NCBI GenBank assembly: GCA_900472175.1
Contig: UCHD01000017.1
Location: forward strand, 170,430 to 234,429
Direction: 5' to 3'
Source of the DNA: Hyphomicrobiales bacterium
Lineage (GTDB): Bacteria; Pseudomonadota; Alphaproteobacteria; Rhizobiales; Rhizobiaceae
DNA: 64,000 nucleotides
Shown: positions 18,537 to 25,986 of the stretch, piece after piece
Layout of the letters: every line of letters begins with the position of its first letter
Position numbering within the stretch: position 1 is the stretch's first letter
The notes under the pieces: generated by a model
Told to the model about the DNA's origin: nothing
Database searches by the model: none
What the model saw: only the letters and a program-made list of their open reading frames with translations
Made by a program: the position numbers and the translations under genes

Positions 18537-18746
18537 ATGAGCAATGACAGCGAACGCATGATCCGGCTCGAGGAAACGATCGCGCATCAGGCAAAGACGA
18601 TCGAGGAACTGTCCGACCAGTTGACACAACAATGGACGGTGGTCGAGCAGGTCCGGGCGAAGCTCGACCGGCTGACCGAGCGGTTCCTCAGCCTTGAGGA
18701 GCAGAGCCTGGAAGCGCCGGCGAATACCCGGCCGCCGCATTACTGA
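18537..18746 (+). CDS. slyX: SlyX family protein
   Basis: SlyX proteins are small coiled-coil proteins of unknown biochemical role. The 69-residue product (MSNDSERMIRLEETIAHQAK at its start) is a nearly continuous heptad pattern over residues 5-55 and ends in PPHY, the usual SlyX C-terminus. The ATG at 18537 has AGGA six bases upstream; an earlier start at 18483 would add 18 residues without a good ribosome site. It is convergent with the BMP gene and shares a terminator with it. Confidence 0.85.
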   Translation: MSNDSERMIRLEETIAHQAKTIEELSDQLTQQWTVVEQVRAKLDRLTERFLSLEEQSLEAPANTRPPHY

Positions 18747-18775
18747 GCCGGCTACTTACCCTCCTCATGACACGA

Positions 18776-18808
18776 AAAAGCCGCCAGTCCAAAGGACCGG
18801 CGGCTTAT
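18776..18808. terminator. Bidirectional terminator between slyX and the BMP gene
   Basis: GCCGCC (18780-18785) pairs with GGCGGC (18799-18804), with an inner GTCC/GGAC pair around AAA. The stem is flanked by A-rich sequence on the left and TTATT on the right, so it can serve both strands. Confidence 0.8.
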
Positions 18809-18826
18809 TCATTCAATCCCTAGGGA

Positions 18827-19819
18827 TCAATAGGGGCAGGCTTCATCCGACATGTAGTCGTGAACCTGAACCGTGCCGGCAATGATGTCGGCCTTGACCT
18901 TGTCGACCGCAGTCAGCATGTCCGGGGTGATCAACGCCTTGTTGTTGTCGTCGAGCGCGAAGCCGACGCCGTCTTCCTTGAGGCCGAGGTTCGACGTGCC
19001 GAACTCGAACTTGTCATCCTTGGCAGCCTTGAAGGCTTCATAGACGGCAACATCGACACGCTTCAGCATCGAGGTCAGGACCTTGCCAGGCTGAAGGCCG
19101 TTCTGGTTCGAATCGACGCCGATGCCGAGCTTGCCAGCATCTGCGGCCGCCTGCAGCACGCCAACACCGGTACCGCCGGCAGCGTGATAGACGACGTCAG
19201 ACCCCTGATCCATCTGCGACTTGGCGATTTCGCCACCCTTGACCGGGTCGTTCCAGGCATCCGGCGTCGTGCCGGTATAGGCTTCGAGCACCTTGACGTC
19301 AGCGCCGGTGGACTTGGCGCCACCGATGTAGCCACAGGCGAACTTGTGGATCAACGGAACATCCATGCCGCCGACGAAGCTGACAGTCTTCGACTTGGAA
19401 GCGAGACCGGCGAGAACGCCGACGAGATACGAACCTTCCTGTTCCTTGAAGACGATCGACTTGACGTTCGGCTTCTCAACGACGGTGTCGATGATGGCGA
19501 ACTTGGTGTCCGGATATTCAGCCGACAGCTTTTCCAGCGGCGGCGCCCAGTTGAAGCCGACAACCACGATCGGGTTGTTGCCGTCGCCAGCGAAGCGGCG
19601 CAGCGCCTGTTCGCGCTGGGCGTCGTTGCTGATTTCGAACTCGCGGTATTCAATGCCGGTTTCGGTCTTGAATTTTTCCGCGCCGTTGAAGGCTGCTTCG
19701 TTGAAGGATTTGTCGAACTTGCCGCCGAGATCGAAAATGAGCGCCGGCTTGACATCGGCAGCAAGAGCCGTGGCCGACATCATCGAAAAGGCAAAGAGAC
19801 CGAGGAGGGTTTTTTTCAT
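18827..19819 (-). CDS. BMP family nucleoside-binding protein of an ABC importer
   Basis: This 330-residue periplasmic protein has a signal peptide (about residues 1-20, ending ALAA) and no lipobox. It is followed by the BMP/Med family pattern: ALIFDLGGKFDKSFNEAAF, then FAIIDTVVEKPNVKSIVFKEQEGSYLVG, and later VVYHAAGGTGVGVLQAA and GVDSNQNGL. Family members bind purine nucleosides. It lies behind the SlyX gene, outside the transporter operon but next to it and in the same orientation. A shared promoter motif suggests co-regulation. Confidence 0.92.
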   Translation of the reverse strand: MKKTLLGLFAFSMMSATALAADVKPALIFDLGGKFDKSFNEAAFNGAEKFKTETGIEYREFEISNDAQREQALRRFAGDGNNPIVVVGFNWAPPLEKLSAEYPDTKFAIIDTVVEKPNVKSIVFKEQEGSYLVGVLAGLASKSKTVSFVGGMDVPLIHKFACGYIGGAKSTGADVKVLEAYTGTTPDAWNDPVKGGEIAKSQMDQGSDVVYHAAGGTGVGVLQAAADAGKLGIGVDSNQNGLQPGKVLTSMLKRVDVAVYEAFKAAKDDKFEFGTSNLGLKEDGVGFALDDNNKALITPDMLTAVDKVKADIIAGTVQVHDYMSDEACPY

Positions 19820-20072
19820 TGTGCAGCCCTGTTGTTGCTATTGATCTTGTTGGGTCCTCCCGCAAGCTCCTCTTTCGGGAGCATGTCTGCGGAACCACCA
19901 CTCCCCTTTTGGGGATGTTTGGCTGGCGCGCATCCTTGCATGCCTCAAATCAAAATTCACCCGAAATTTTTCAATTGGTAAAAAAAGGTAAATGGCTCAA
20001 AAAACCGGCAAAATCATCAAATTGGCTGGTGGGCAATCTCCGTCCGCAGGCAGTCCACGCCTGCTGCAAACG
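19820..20072. promoter_or_regulatory. Upstream region of the BMP gene with a CAATTGGTA element
   Basis: No gene is seen here. The element TTTTTCAATTGGTAAAAA (19967-19984) is a partly symmetric copy of the palindrome found upstream of the transporter operon. It lies about 150 bases before the BMP start. The rest is AT-rich near 19960-20030 and shows nothing else I can assign. Confidence 0.4.
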
Positions 20073-20104
20073 AAAAAGCCGCGGCACCCGGGCGCCGCGG
20101 CTTT
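20073..20104 (-). terminator. Intrinsic terminator after the siderophore receptor gene
   Basis: Two copies of GCCGCGGC (20078-20085 and 20094-20101) pair, and on the minus strand the stem is followed by TTTTT. It is 24 bases beyond the receptor stop. Confidence 0.85.
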
Positions 20105-20127
20105 CAATATTTTCTCTCTGGCCTGCG

Positions 20128-22299
20128 CTACCAGGACTTGCTGAGCTTCAAGGTCACCGTCCGCTGGTCACCGTAGCCGCAGGTGAACAGGCCCTGGCAA
20201 CCCTTGACGTATTCCTTGTCGAACAGGTTGGTGACGTTGAGGGCAGCACCCCAGCCGTTCTTTTCGTAACGGATGGCCGCATCCGCGACGACCGCGTCCG
20301 GAACCTTGGCGGTGTTTGCCATATCGGCGAAAGACTCGCCCTGATAGCGTAGGCCACCGCCGATGCTGACACCTTCCATCGCGCCATCGGTCACGAGATA
20401 CTCGACCCAAAGAGCCGCCTGGTGTTCCGGGATCAGATAAGGCCGGTTGCCGATCAGCGCCGGATTGAGATCTTCGGTGATCTCCAGATCGTTATAGGTG
20501 TAGGAGCCGATCAGCCTCCAGTTCCGATCGAGATTGACCTTGCCTTCCAGTTCCAGACCGGTGGAGGTCACTTCGCCAAGCTGTTCCTGCAGGAAATCGG
20601 GACGGGTGAGCGCCACGTTCTTCTTGACGATATGATAGACGGAGGCCGTGAACAGGCCATCGATAAAGGTTGGCTCGTACTTGATGCCGCCTTCAATCTG
20701 ATGGCCATCTTCCGGCTCAAGCGCCCCGCCCGTGAAGGACGTACCGACCAGAGGATTGAAGAAGGTGGCCGCCGAAACATACGGCGTCAGGCCGTTGTCG
20801 AACTCATAGGCAAGGCCTGCACGGCCGCTCACCGCGCTATCCGTGGTGCTGTAGGAGCCTGTCGCAAGCCGGGAAGCATTGTCGATATCGACATAGTCGT
20901 AGCGGCCGTTCAGCGTGAGCAGCCATCCATCGCCGAACCGGATCTGATCCTGCGCATAAATGCCGGTCTGCTTCATCCGCGTAACACCGTCGAGATAGGG
21001 AGCCCCATAAACCAGCGAACCACCGCCATAAATCGGGTTCGTTGGATCCAGATCCGGAGCCGGAAATGCTGAAGCCTGGGTCTGGTCGATCTTGAAATTC
21101 TTGTAATCGAGGCCGAGCAGCAGCGAATGATTGAGCGGGCCAGTCGAGAATTCCTTTTCAGCCCGGTTGTCGACACTGAAACTGTCAACCGATGTATCAT
21201 GCTTGAAGCCGAGACGGGCCAGATCGTAGGCTGCGGTGTAAGCGTAGGGATAGACCAGTTCTTCGGCCTTATCGAGATGGCTGTAGCGCAGGTTCTGCGA
21301 GACCTTCCAGCCATTGTCGAACTCGTGGGAGAATTCGTAGCCGAACATCTGCTGGTCGTAGCGGCCAAAATCGTGATCCGGCTCGCCGGTAAACAGGTCG
21401 CGGTCGATCTTGCCGAACGGCGCATTGGTCACCGTACCCTCGTAGGGCAGAAAACCGTTACCAACATGCGTCTGGTCGAAGGCCGAGGCGATCGCATAAA
21501 CGGTCAGCGACGTCGCATCATCCGGCGCATAGGTGATCTGCGGCATGATGAAACCGCGCAAATCCTCGGAGAAGTCCGAATAATTATCGCCGCCCGCAAT
21601 CTTGCCGGTGATGCGATAGGTGATCGTTCCATCGGCATTCACCTTGTCATTGGCATCGAAGCCGAAGAAGGCGTTGCCAAAATTGTTGATGCCAATCTCG
21701 GTGGAATAGGCAGGCTCCGCCTGCGGGCGCTTGCGCACCAGATCAACGATACCGCCGGGGTTCGAGCCGCCATAGAGAACGGAGGCCGGGCCTTTCAGGA
21801 TCTCGACACGTTCCATCATGTAGGCATCCGTCTGGAAACCGCCGAAGCCGTAGGAATAGAGGTTCAGGCTATCAAGAAAGACGCCGGTCTGGGTGGCATC
21901 GAAGCCGCGGATATAGAACCAGTCGGTGTCGGGGTCGCTGCCGAAGGGCTCGGTCGAAACGCCGGCGGTGTAGCGCAGCGCCTCGTCGATCTTGGTGACG
22001 ACGCCGCGATCGTCCAGTTCCTTGCGTCCGATAATCGACACCGATTGCGGAATTTCCGAAATCGGCGTTGCCGTCTTCGATCCCGTACCCGTTGCCTTCG
22101 GCACGTAGCCATCAAGCGGTCCGGTCGCCTCGCCGTCGCTGGGCTTGCCGCCCTTGCCGCCTTCAACTGTCAGGCGCTCCAACGTCGTGGCGCTGCCCGT
22201 TGCCGCGTCCTGTGCATGTGCCGGCTGTACTCCAGTGATCGCCGCAACAGCCGCGCTCGCCATCAACACCCGATAGAGACCAGTCCCCTTGATCTGCAT
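20128..22299 (-). CDS. TonB-dependent siderophore receptor
   Basis: This outer-membrane receptor imports ferric siderophores using TonB energy. The 723-residue product has a signal peptide (ending PAHAQ), a TonB-box-like TLERLTVEG, a plug domain from about residue 65 with SEIPQSVSIIGRKELDD and LDSLNLYSYGFGG, and a 22-strand type barrel ending in an aromatic residue (LKLSKSW). The pattern resembles FhuA/FhuE-type receptors for hydroxamates. I chose the ATG at 22299, which gives a proper signal peptide; the frame stays open upstream to 22485. An AraC regulator gene lies directly upstream in the same direction. The specific siderophore cannot be told. Confidence 0.9.
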   Translation of the reverse strand: MQIKGTGLYRVLMASAAVAAITGVQPAHAQDAATGSATTLERLTVEGGKGGKPSDGEATGPLDGYVPKATGTGSKTATPISEIPQSVSIIGRKELDDRGVVTKIDEALRYTAGVSTEPFGSDPDTDWFYIRGFDATQTGVFLDSLNLYSYGFGGFQTDAYMMERVEILKGPASVLYGGSNPGGIVDLVRKRPQAEPAYSTEIGINNFGNAFFGFDANDKVNADGTITYRITGKIAGGDNYSDFSEDLRGFIMPQITYAPDDATSLTVYAIASAFDQTHVGNGFLPYEGTVTNAPFGKIDRDLFTGEPDHDFGRYDQQMFGYEFSHEFDNGWKVSQNLRYSHLDKAEELVYPYAYTAAYDLARLGFKHDTSVDSFSVDNRAEKEFSTGPLNHSLLLGLDYKNFKIDQTQASAFPAPDLDPTNPIYGGGSLVYGAPYLDGVTRMKQTGIYAQDQIRFGDGWLLTLNGRYDYVDIDNASRLATGSYSTTDSAVSGRAGLAYEFDNGLTPYVSAATFFNPLVGTSFTGGALEPEDGHQIEGGIKYEPTFIDGLFTASVYHIVKKNVALTRPDFLQEQLGEVTSTGLELEGKVNLDRNWRLIGSYTYNDLEITEDLNPALIGNRPYLIPEHQAALWVEYLVTDGAMEGVSIGGGLRYQGESFADMANTAKVPDAVVADAAIRYEKNGWGAALNVTNLFDKEYVKGCQGLFTCGYGDQRTVTLKLSKSW

Positions 22300-22369
22300 G
22301 AATTCGTCACCCCAGCTTGAAACCGGGCGTCTTCGCCCCGTCGGCGGCACGTGATCCGGCATGTCCATG

Positions 22370-22393
22370 AATATAAGCGGAGTCTTTAGCTCA
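22370..22393 (-). promoter_or_regulatory. Possible iron-responsive site and -10 box upstream of the receptor gene
   Basis: On the minus strand TGA-N9-TCC (22393-22379) differs by one base from the TGA-N9-TCA iron-responsive operator bound by RirA in rhizobia. It is followed by TATATT (22375-22370) as a possible -10 box, 70 bases before the receptor start. The match is short and could be chance. Confidence 0.3.
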
Positions 22394-22481
22394 ACTATGA
22401 TCGGTTCGGATTGTCTCTGGCTGCGGTTCTTGAACGTTTCTGGTCCATATTCCGCGTTATGCTCAAGCAAAGCGCAAATGC

Positions 22482-23366
22482 TCAAGAGCGCTGACTTTTT
22501 GCCCAGGTTGCTGGTGCCGCGCCGACGGTCTTGCGGAACACGCGGCTAAAGTGTGCCTGGTCGGCAAAGCCCGTTTCGGCGGCAACGACGCTCATCGGCA
22601 ATTCACCCCTGAGCATCAGCTGTTTGGCACGCTCGATGCGGGCCTTCATCTGCCACTGGTGGGGTGGCAGGCCGGTCGAGGCCTTGAAGGCATGGCTGAA
22701 ATAGGATTGCGACAGGCCGGTCAGTGCCGCCAGCTCTTCCAGCCGGATGCCGCGCAGGCAGTTTTCCTCGATATAGTCGATCGAGCGGCGCAACTGCCAG
22801 GAGGCGAGTTCGCTGCGCTTGCGCGTTCGCACCGGAGCGAGCTTCATGACGTCGACAAACAGCGCCACCGAAAGGCCATCGCCATAGAGATCGTGCAGCG
22901 GTTGCGGGTTGACGCACTCAGCGGCGATCAGTTCGGCCAGCGCCAGGAAGCGCGGCTCAGAAAACATCAGCCGCGGCGTTTCCAGCTTGCGGGCATCAAG
23001 GTCTTCCATCAGCCGGCGGCTGAGGATATCGGTATTGAAATGCAGATCGAGATGGCGGACATAGCTCACGTCGACCATTTCCGCCCAAAGCTCCATGCCG
23101 GCCGGAATGTAGGAAATGACCTGCCGGCGGCTGTCTTGTGCAACAGCCTGCTGCGTCTGCCGCAGCCGGATATTGCGCCGGCCGCCGCCCTTGGCATCGA
23201 GCACGATGAATAGGCGCGGATCATCGGCGACATAAAACCCACCAGCGGCCGGCGCGCATTCGACGTCCCAAAGATCGGCGACGATCCCGTTCCACGCGCG
23301 CCGGTTCAGACCGCCAATGACGGAGAAGCCGGAAATTCTGTTGTTCATGCGCGGTTGAAAAGTCAT
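22482..23366 (-). CDS. AraC family transcriptional regulator
   Basis: The 294-residue protein has a variable N-terminal sensing region and a C-terminal AraC DNA-binding domain (about residues 190-290) with two helix-turn-helix units: LEELAALTGLSQSYFSHAFK and the second around SVVAAETGFADQAHFSRVFRK. Regulators of this type next to siderophore receptors usually activate receptor synthesis when the siderophore is present. Two starts are possible, ATG at 23366 and at 23348; neither has a strong ribosome site. The receptor gene follows after 182 bases, so the regulator probably controls it. Confidence 0.88.
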   Translation of the reverse strand: MTFQPRMNNRISGFSVIGGLNRRAWNGIVADLWDVECAPAAGGFYVADDPRLFIVLDAKGGGRRNIRLRQTQQAVAQDSRRQVISYIPAGMELWAEMVDVSYVRHLDLHFNTDILSRRLMEDLDARKLETPRLMFSEPRFLALAELIAAECVNPQPLHDLYGDGLSVALFVDVMKLAPVRTRKRSELASWQLRRSIDYIEENCLRGIRLEELAALTGLSQSYFSHAFKASTGLPPHQWQMKARIERAKQLMLRGELPMSVVAAETGFADQAHFSRVFRKTVGAAPATWAKSQRS

Positions 23367-23586
23367 TGAGTCTCGATGGAGACAGCGTCCGCTGCTGGCT
23401 GGAATTAAAACCTACTTTTTATAATCAAGTTTCAGTTAGTCCAGAACCGGCATGTTTGCAATCACTGAAATGCCCGCGAACGCCTTGTTTCTCTGGCGCT
23501 GTGTCCTTTTCGCCATGCGGTGAATGCCGAATGGAACCAGTCCATCGGCAATACGCGCTGCGTGCGCAAAACCTGCATGGAAGTGT

Positions 23587-23904
23587 TCAGGCAGAGAACC
23601 TGCCGGCGGCCGGCGGGCGCTTGTAGGCAATCACCCACAGCAGCAGCGCAATCAGCAGCAGGAATGCAAAGGCTGGTTGCTGCAGCGACCAGCGGATCAC
23701 CGGATCGAGAAAGGCAACATTCGCATGCGGGCGCTCCAGGCTCTGCACCAGCGACTGCGTTGACCCGCCCCCGGCGGCAAGCGCCACGGCTAAAGACGTC
23801 AACACCGGCTGGGATGCCGAGACCGACTGGATGGCATCGACGGATGCGACAAGAACGCCCATGACCAGGGCCAGAAAACTCGCAAACCGCAGCAAAAACC
23901 GCAT
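23587..23904 (-). CDS. Conserved hypothetical membrane protein (105 residues)
   Basis: I do not recognise a function. The product has two predicted membrane segments: FASFLALVMGVLVASVDAI (about residues 7-25) and PAFAFLLLIALLLWVIAYK (about 77-95). The loop between them is hydrophilic, and the end is short and basic. GGAGG lies four bases before the ATG at 23904, a strong ribosome site. The gene stands alone between the AraC gene and tRNA-Ser. I recall similar small two-helix proteins from other Rhizobiaceae, but cannot name the family. Confidence 0.7.
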   Translation of the reverse strand: MRFLLRFASFLALVMGVLVASVDAIQSVSASQPVLTSLAVALAAGGGSTQSLVQSLERPHANVAFLDPVIRWSLQQPAFAFLLLIALLLWVIAYKRPPAAGRFSA

Positions 23905-24177
23905 TCCGCCTCCACAAACCGGCCGTATTGACCGGACATCGCAAGCAATAAGCACAGGCTCGATGAAGTGCAATCCCACCTTTTCATTGGTGCAGATCGC
24001 AAGAAGTCAAAAAACTGTCAGAAATCAGTTGATCCCATCGAGTTCCTCGGTATATATCGCGCCGTCCGCAGGTTTCCCCCTGCGACACCCCGGTTTGGCT
24101 CAGCCAAACGGGCTCAAGAGAAAGCAAGCGCTTGTCTCTGATCCATCGGTCCCAACCGCCGGTGCGATTGACAAAAC

Positions 24178-24267
24178 GGACAGGTGGCCGAGTGGTTGAA
24201 GGCGCACGCCTGGAAAGTGTGTATACGTGAGAGCGTATCGCGGGTTCGAATCCCGCTCTGTCCGCCA
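24178..24267 (+). tRNA. tRNA-Ser (anticodon GGA)
   Basis: The 90-base sequence folds as a class II tRNA. The acceptor stem GGACAGG pairs with the sequence before the encoded GCCA end. The anticodon loop is CTGGAAA, with stem CACGC/GTGTG, giving GGA. A long variable arm (TATACG..CGTATC) follows, then the T loop GGTTCGAATCC. The variable arm and anticodon identify serine (UCC/UCU codons). CCA is encoded. Confidence 0.97.
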
Positions 24268-24377
24268 TTTCCCTCGATTAAGATTTGGCATTGAGCGCAA
24301 GCGGTGCCTTGCTTTCGATGGTTTCCTGAGCGACGCTGAGTTCGTGTACTCGCGCGGAGGATACCTTTGAGGTCAAC

Positions 24378-24587
24378 ATGGATGCGCTGAGCTATCGATT
24401 AGAGCTAACCTGCGTCCGCTGTAACACCGGTGGTGAAGCTGAAATGACGTTGGATGTACACGAACACCCTGAAAGGCTCTGGTTCACAATCGATCGCATA
24501 TCCAAAGGTTTCTACGCATCCAGTCTGACCGACACACCGGACACTTCAACGATAAGCTGTTCCAAGTGCAATGAAGTTGTCTGGTAG
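24378..24587 (+). CDS. Small hypothetical protein with two CxxC pairs
   Basis: The 69-residue product has CVRC near residue 12 and CSKC near residue 61, which together could bind one zinc ion. The rest is mostly beta-strand-like and acidic. The ATG at 24378 follows a GAGGTC stretch. I do not recognise the family. It is the first of several small plus-strand genes just downstream of tRNA-Ser and could be part of an accessory insertion. Confidence 0.55.
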   Translation: MDALSYRLELTCVRCNTGGEAEMTLDVHEHPERLWFTIDRISKGFYASSLTDTPDTSTISCSKCNEVVW

Positions 24588-24693
24588 CACCGCGCGGCGA
24601 GGACCCCGGCCGCAGACAGGCCCTTGCCTTTGGCGAGTGTCTGGGCGAATTTCACGGGCAGAGAATTTTTATGATGGTTGGCATTCGGAATCC

Positions 24694-24999
24694 ATGAGCA
24701 AAACAGTATTTGACACTTTGACCGGCATGTACTTCACGGTCGACGACCCCGATGGAAGCTACGGAACGGGCCAGGTTATTCGCCTCGCTGCCGAGGGGGT
24801 TTACTTTATCCGCTTCGATGGCAACGAGGTGCCGCTACCCATGGAACTGGCATCCATCGGCGAGATGCTGGAAGCCACCGATGACGAGTACAAACGCTGG
24901 CGATTCTTCGACACGGTTGAGGAAAGAGACAAATGGATCGAATGGCTGGATGCTCCTTCCAAGCCACGCGTCGTATCACTGGTGCGGCCGGTAAAATGA
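24694..24999 (+). CDS. Hypothetical acidic protein (101 residues)
   Basis: The product starts MSKTVFDTLTGMYFTVDDPD, is acidic and has no membrane segment or Cys. Features include GTGQVIRLAAEGVYFIRFDG, which looks like a beta-barrel stretch, and a Trp-rich region near the end (RWRFFDTVEERDKWIEWLD). The frame is open 41 codons further upstream, but the ATG at 24694 has GGA close by and gives the more natural N-terminus. The function is unknown. Confidence 0.5.
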   Translation: MSKTVFDTLTGMYFTVDDPDGSYGTGQVIRLAAEGVYFIRFDGNEVPLPMELASIGEMLEATDDEYKRWRFFDTVEERDKWIEWLDAPSKPRVVSLVRPVK

Positions 25000-25500
25000 C
25001 GAGTTTCATGCACCCGGCTCCAGTGGAGGCGAGACTTCGCCAGCAAAGGCAACCGAACCCAAGTCTGGTTTCGTTCTCCTGATAGGGCCAAAAATGGTAC
25101 CATGGAAAACAATCATGAAACGGTTGCTGAACAGATTAGGGACAGCTCTCGGAAACCATACAGCGCCTACGTCTTTTGGTGGGATGGCTACTTGTGGGCA
25201 AGCAGCCAAGCCCGGCGCATAGGGCTCGCGGCACCCGGAGGAAACACGGCGTGATCGGGGTTATGGCTCTTTCCCGGCGGGTTGACTGCACTGGGCTTCC
25301 GCGACGATTTCAGTTCGAGGAGCAAACCGGCCGCGTTCAGTAAGCGGCTCGTCTCCTATCTGGCGTTTACAAGCGCGGAGCCTGGATCGCATCACGTTCA
25401 GCTTTGCGCAGGCGCGCGTCTGCGTTACACCATCAAGGCAATCGACAGTCAGCTTTCAACGCGAATTTCCAGCACGGCCCTACCCCACCGCCAAGGAGAA
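25000..25500. other. Interval with little coding signal
   Basis: Apart from a possible 50-codon frame at 25102-25254, I see no gene, RNA or clear repeat in these 501 bases. Confidence 0.4.
25102..25254 (+). CDS. Possible small protein (50 residues)
   Basis: This short frame starts MENNHETVAEQIRDSSRKPY and contains an aromatic stretch, YVFWWDGYLWASSQARR, that looks unlike a random frame. No good ribosome site is seen. An overlapping 35-codon frame from 25134 is also open. I list it because the composition is protein-like, but it may not be expressed. Confidence 0.3.
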   Translation: MENNHETVAEQIRDSSRKPYSAYVFWWDGYLWASSQARRIGLAAPGGNTA

Positions 25501-25749
25501 ATGAGCATGACTTATATCGCATCCCCCAAACGCCCCATTGGTCATCCGGAACGCGCCCTCGACTGTGAGGAAGTGCTGCAAACAGCGCTCGAACATTTGT
25601 CGAACGAGGCCTCCCTGACGGAGGAGGACGTTGAGGCGAAGCTGGTCGAAAGCGGCCTGGCGGCGGGATGGGAAGAGCCGGAGCTAAGGATTGCGATCGC
25701 GGATCTGCGCCGGAATGCCGCGTTGGGATTGCAGGGCCTGTCGGAATAG
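25501..25749 (+). CDS. Small hypothetical acidic protein (82 residues)
   Basis: The product starts MSMTYIASPKRPIGHPERAL and is mainly helical and acidic. The segment LEHLSNEASLTEEDVEAKLVESGLAAGW suggests a helix-turn-helix-like or small helical bundle, but no known DNA-binding motif is evident. A good GGAG lies two to six bases before the ATG at 25501. The function is unknown. It is the last of the small orphan genes after tRNA-Ser. Confidence 0.5.
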   Translation: MSMTYIASPKRPIGHPERALDCEEVLQTALEHLSNEASLTEEDVEAKLVESGLAAGWEEPELRIAIADLRRNAALGLQGLSE

Positions 25750-25986
25750 GCACAGCCGGCCACTCGACCAAAGTAAAACCGAAGTACAGCACCAGCGTTG
25801 TACCAGTCCTGGCAACAGGACACACCCGCCTGTGTCAAAAATACAATATGAACCTGTGCCATGGATAGGCAGGAGCGGCCAGGTTGTCTGGTTCAGTCTT
25901 GACGGCGAGGGCCGACTGTGGACTCTCTTCACGTCAGAATTGCAGGCTGCCTTATCAAATCTTGTGTTTTTGTTGGAAGCGTATCC

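Noticed and set aside
24169..24174. TTGACA immediately before tRNA-Ser
   Set aside because: It is only a few bases from the tRNA 5' end, so it cannot be the -35 box of that gene.
25134..25222. 35-codon frame overlapping the 25102 frame
   Set aside because: It is shorter and has a less protein-like composition than the frame in the other phase. At most one of the two is likely to be real.
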